A stretch of DNA of 6,497 nucleotides from Desulfocicer vacuolatum DSM 3385 (GTDB lineage Bacteria > Desulfobacterota > Desulfobacteria > Desulfobacterales > SURF-7). The stretch is from contig CAMBQS010000199.1 in NCBI GenBank assembly GCA_945870015.1, forward strand, positions 1-6,497. The letters are read 5' to 3'. This document shows positions 6,358 through 6,497 of this stretch, one piece after another (position 1 is the stretch's first letter; every line of letters starts with the position of its first letter). The position numbers and the translations under genes are program-made. The notes beneath the pieces were generated by a model. The model was not told where the DNA came from, ran no database searches, and saw nothing but the letters and a program-made list of their open reading frames with translations.

Positions 6358-6497
6358 CCAACACAAAAAACCTGAACCCCTGCCTGAATTCCTGATTGAT
6401 CAAGGCCTATATATAATCGTGGATACCCAGCTTCTCACGCCGATGCTTCACAAAGATTATTTCCAGATTTTACCTTGCCTCAATAAATTTCCTATGC
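6358..6497. other. Right-edge intergenic stretch with no recognised gene
   Basis: Together with the panC leader, about 250 bases at the right edge lack a credible gene on either strand; every frame is broken by stops. It contains TTGATCAA (6396-6403), AGGCCT (6403-6408) and an alternating TATATATA-type tract (6408-6415). A perfect -10-like TATAAT (6412-6417) on the plus strand could drive a gene beyond the window divergently from panC, but no good -35 lies 16-18 nt upstream. The 3' end of a minus-strand gene from beyond the edge cannot be excluded, since short open stretches reach the edge. Confidence 0.4.

Noticed and set aside
6410..6472. Minus-strand mini-frame reading LEIIFVKHRREKLGIHDYI after a GAGGCAAGG-like site
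   Set aside because: It is about 19 codons long, would need a CTG start, and I recognise no family. It may be a decayed gene fragment, but the evidence is too thin for a feature.

Overview
The window is 6.5 kb of moderate-GC, AT-leaning bacterial DNA with six protein-coding genes, all intact inside the window except the first, which runs off the left edge. No rRNA, tRNA, CRISPR array, insertion sequence or phage gene is visible. The gene styles suggest an anaerobic, Gram-negative member of the Desulfobacterota (Desulfobacteraceae-like): a TPR-SpoIID fusion, an LPP20-type exported protein with a long C-terminal extension, an exported stand-alone FecR-domain protein, and a MetK with a GGGCFSGKDPSKVDRS-type loop. 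This placement is an inference from protein style, not a database result.

The left block (1-4020, + strand) is a tightly packed, probably co-transcribed cluster. It holds a SpoIID/LytB-type peptidoglycan-active protein with N-terminal TPR-like repeats (5' end missing), a Crp/Fnr-family regulator 31 nt downstream, an LPP20-domain secreted protein 84 nt further on, and a FecR-domain secreted protein only 3 nt after that. Three of the four act in the envelope and the fourth is a cyclic-nucleotide-type transcription factor. The block may be a regulated cell-envelope module; its joint function is unknown.

The right block (4100-6247, - strand) holds two housekeeping metabolic genes: metK (S-adenosylmethionine synthetase) and, upstream of it, panC (pantothenate synthetase). 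The two blocks converge on a hairpin at 4033-4077 with a T-rich tail on the minus strand, a good intrinsic terminator for metK. About 250 bases at the right edge contain a plausible panC promoter and no recognisable gene.

The most notable observation is the start of panC. The only ATG in frame at the N-terminus (6220) lies inside the conserved part of the protein and directly abuts a purine run. A strong Shine-Dalgarno (GGAGGAG) and the family-typical N-terminus (x-KIVRT) both point to an ATT codon at 6247 as the real start. A second notable observation is a four-unit 18-bp tandem repeat inside the FecR-domain gene, encoding a GP-rich hexapeptide linker. I found no clearly new multi-gene system. 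The exported LPP20/FecR/SpoIID cluster with its own Crp-like regulator is the best candidate for follow-up.
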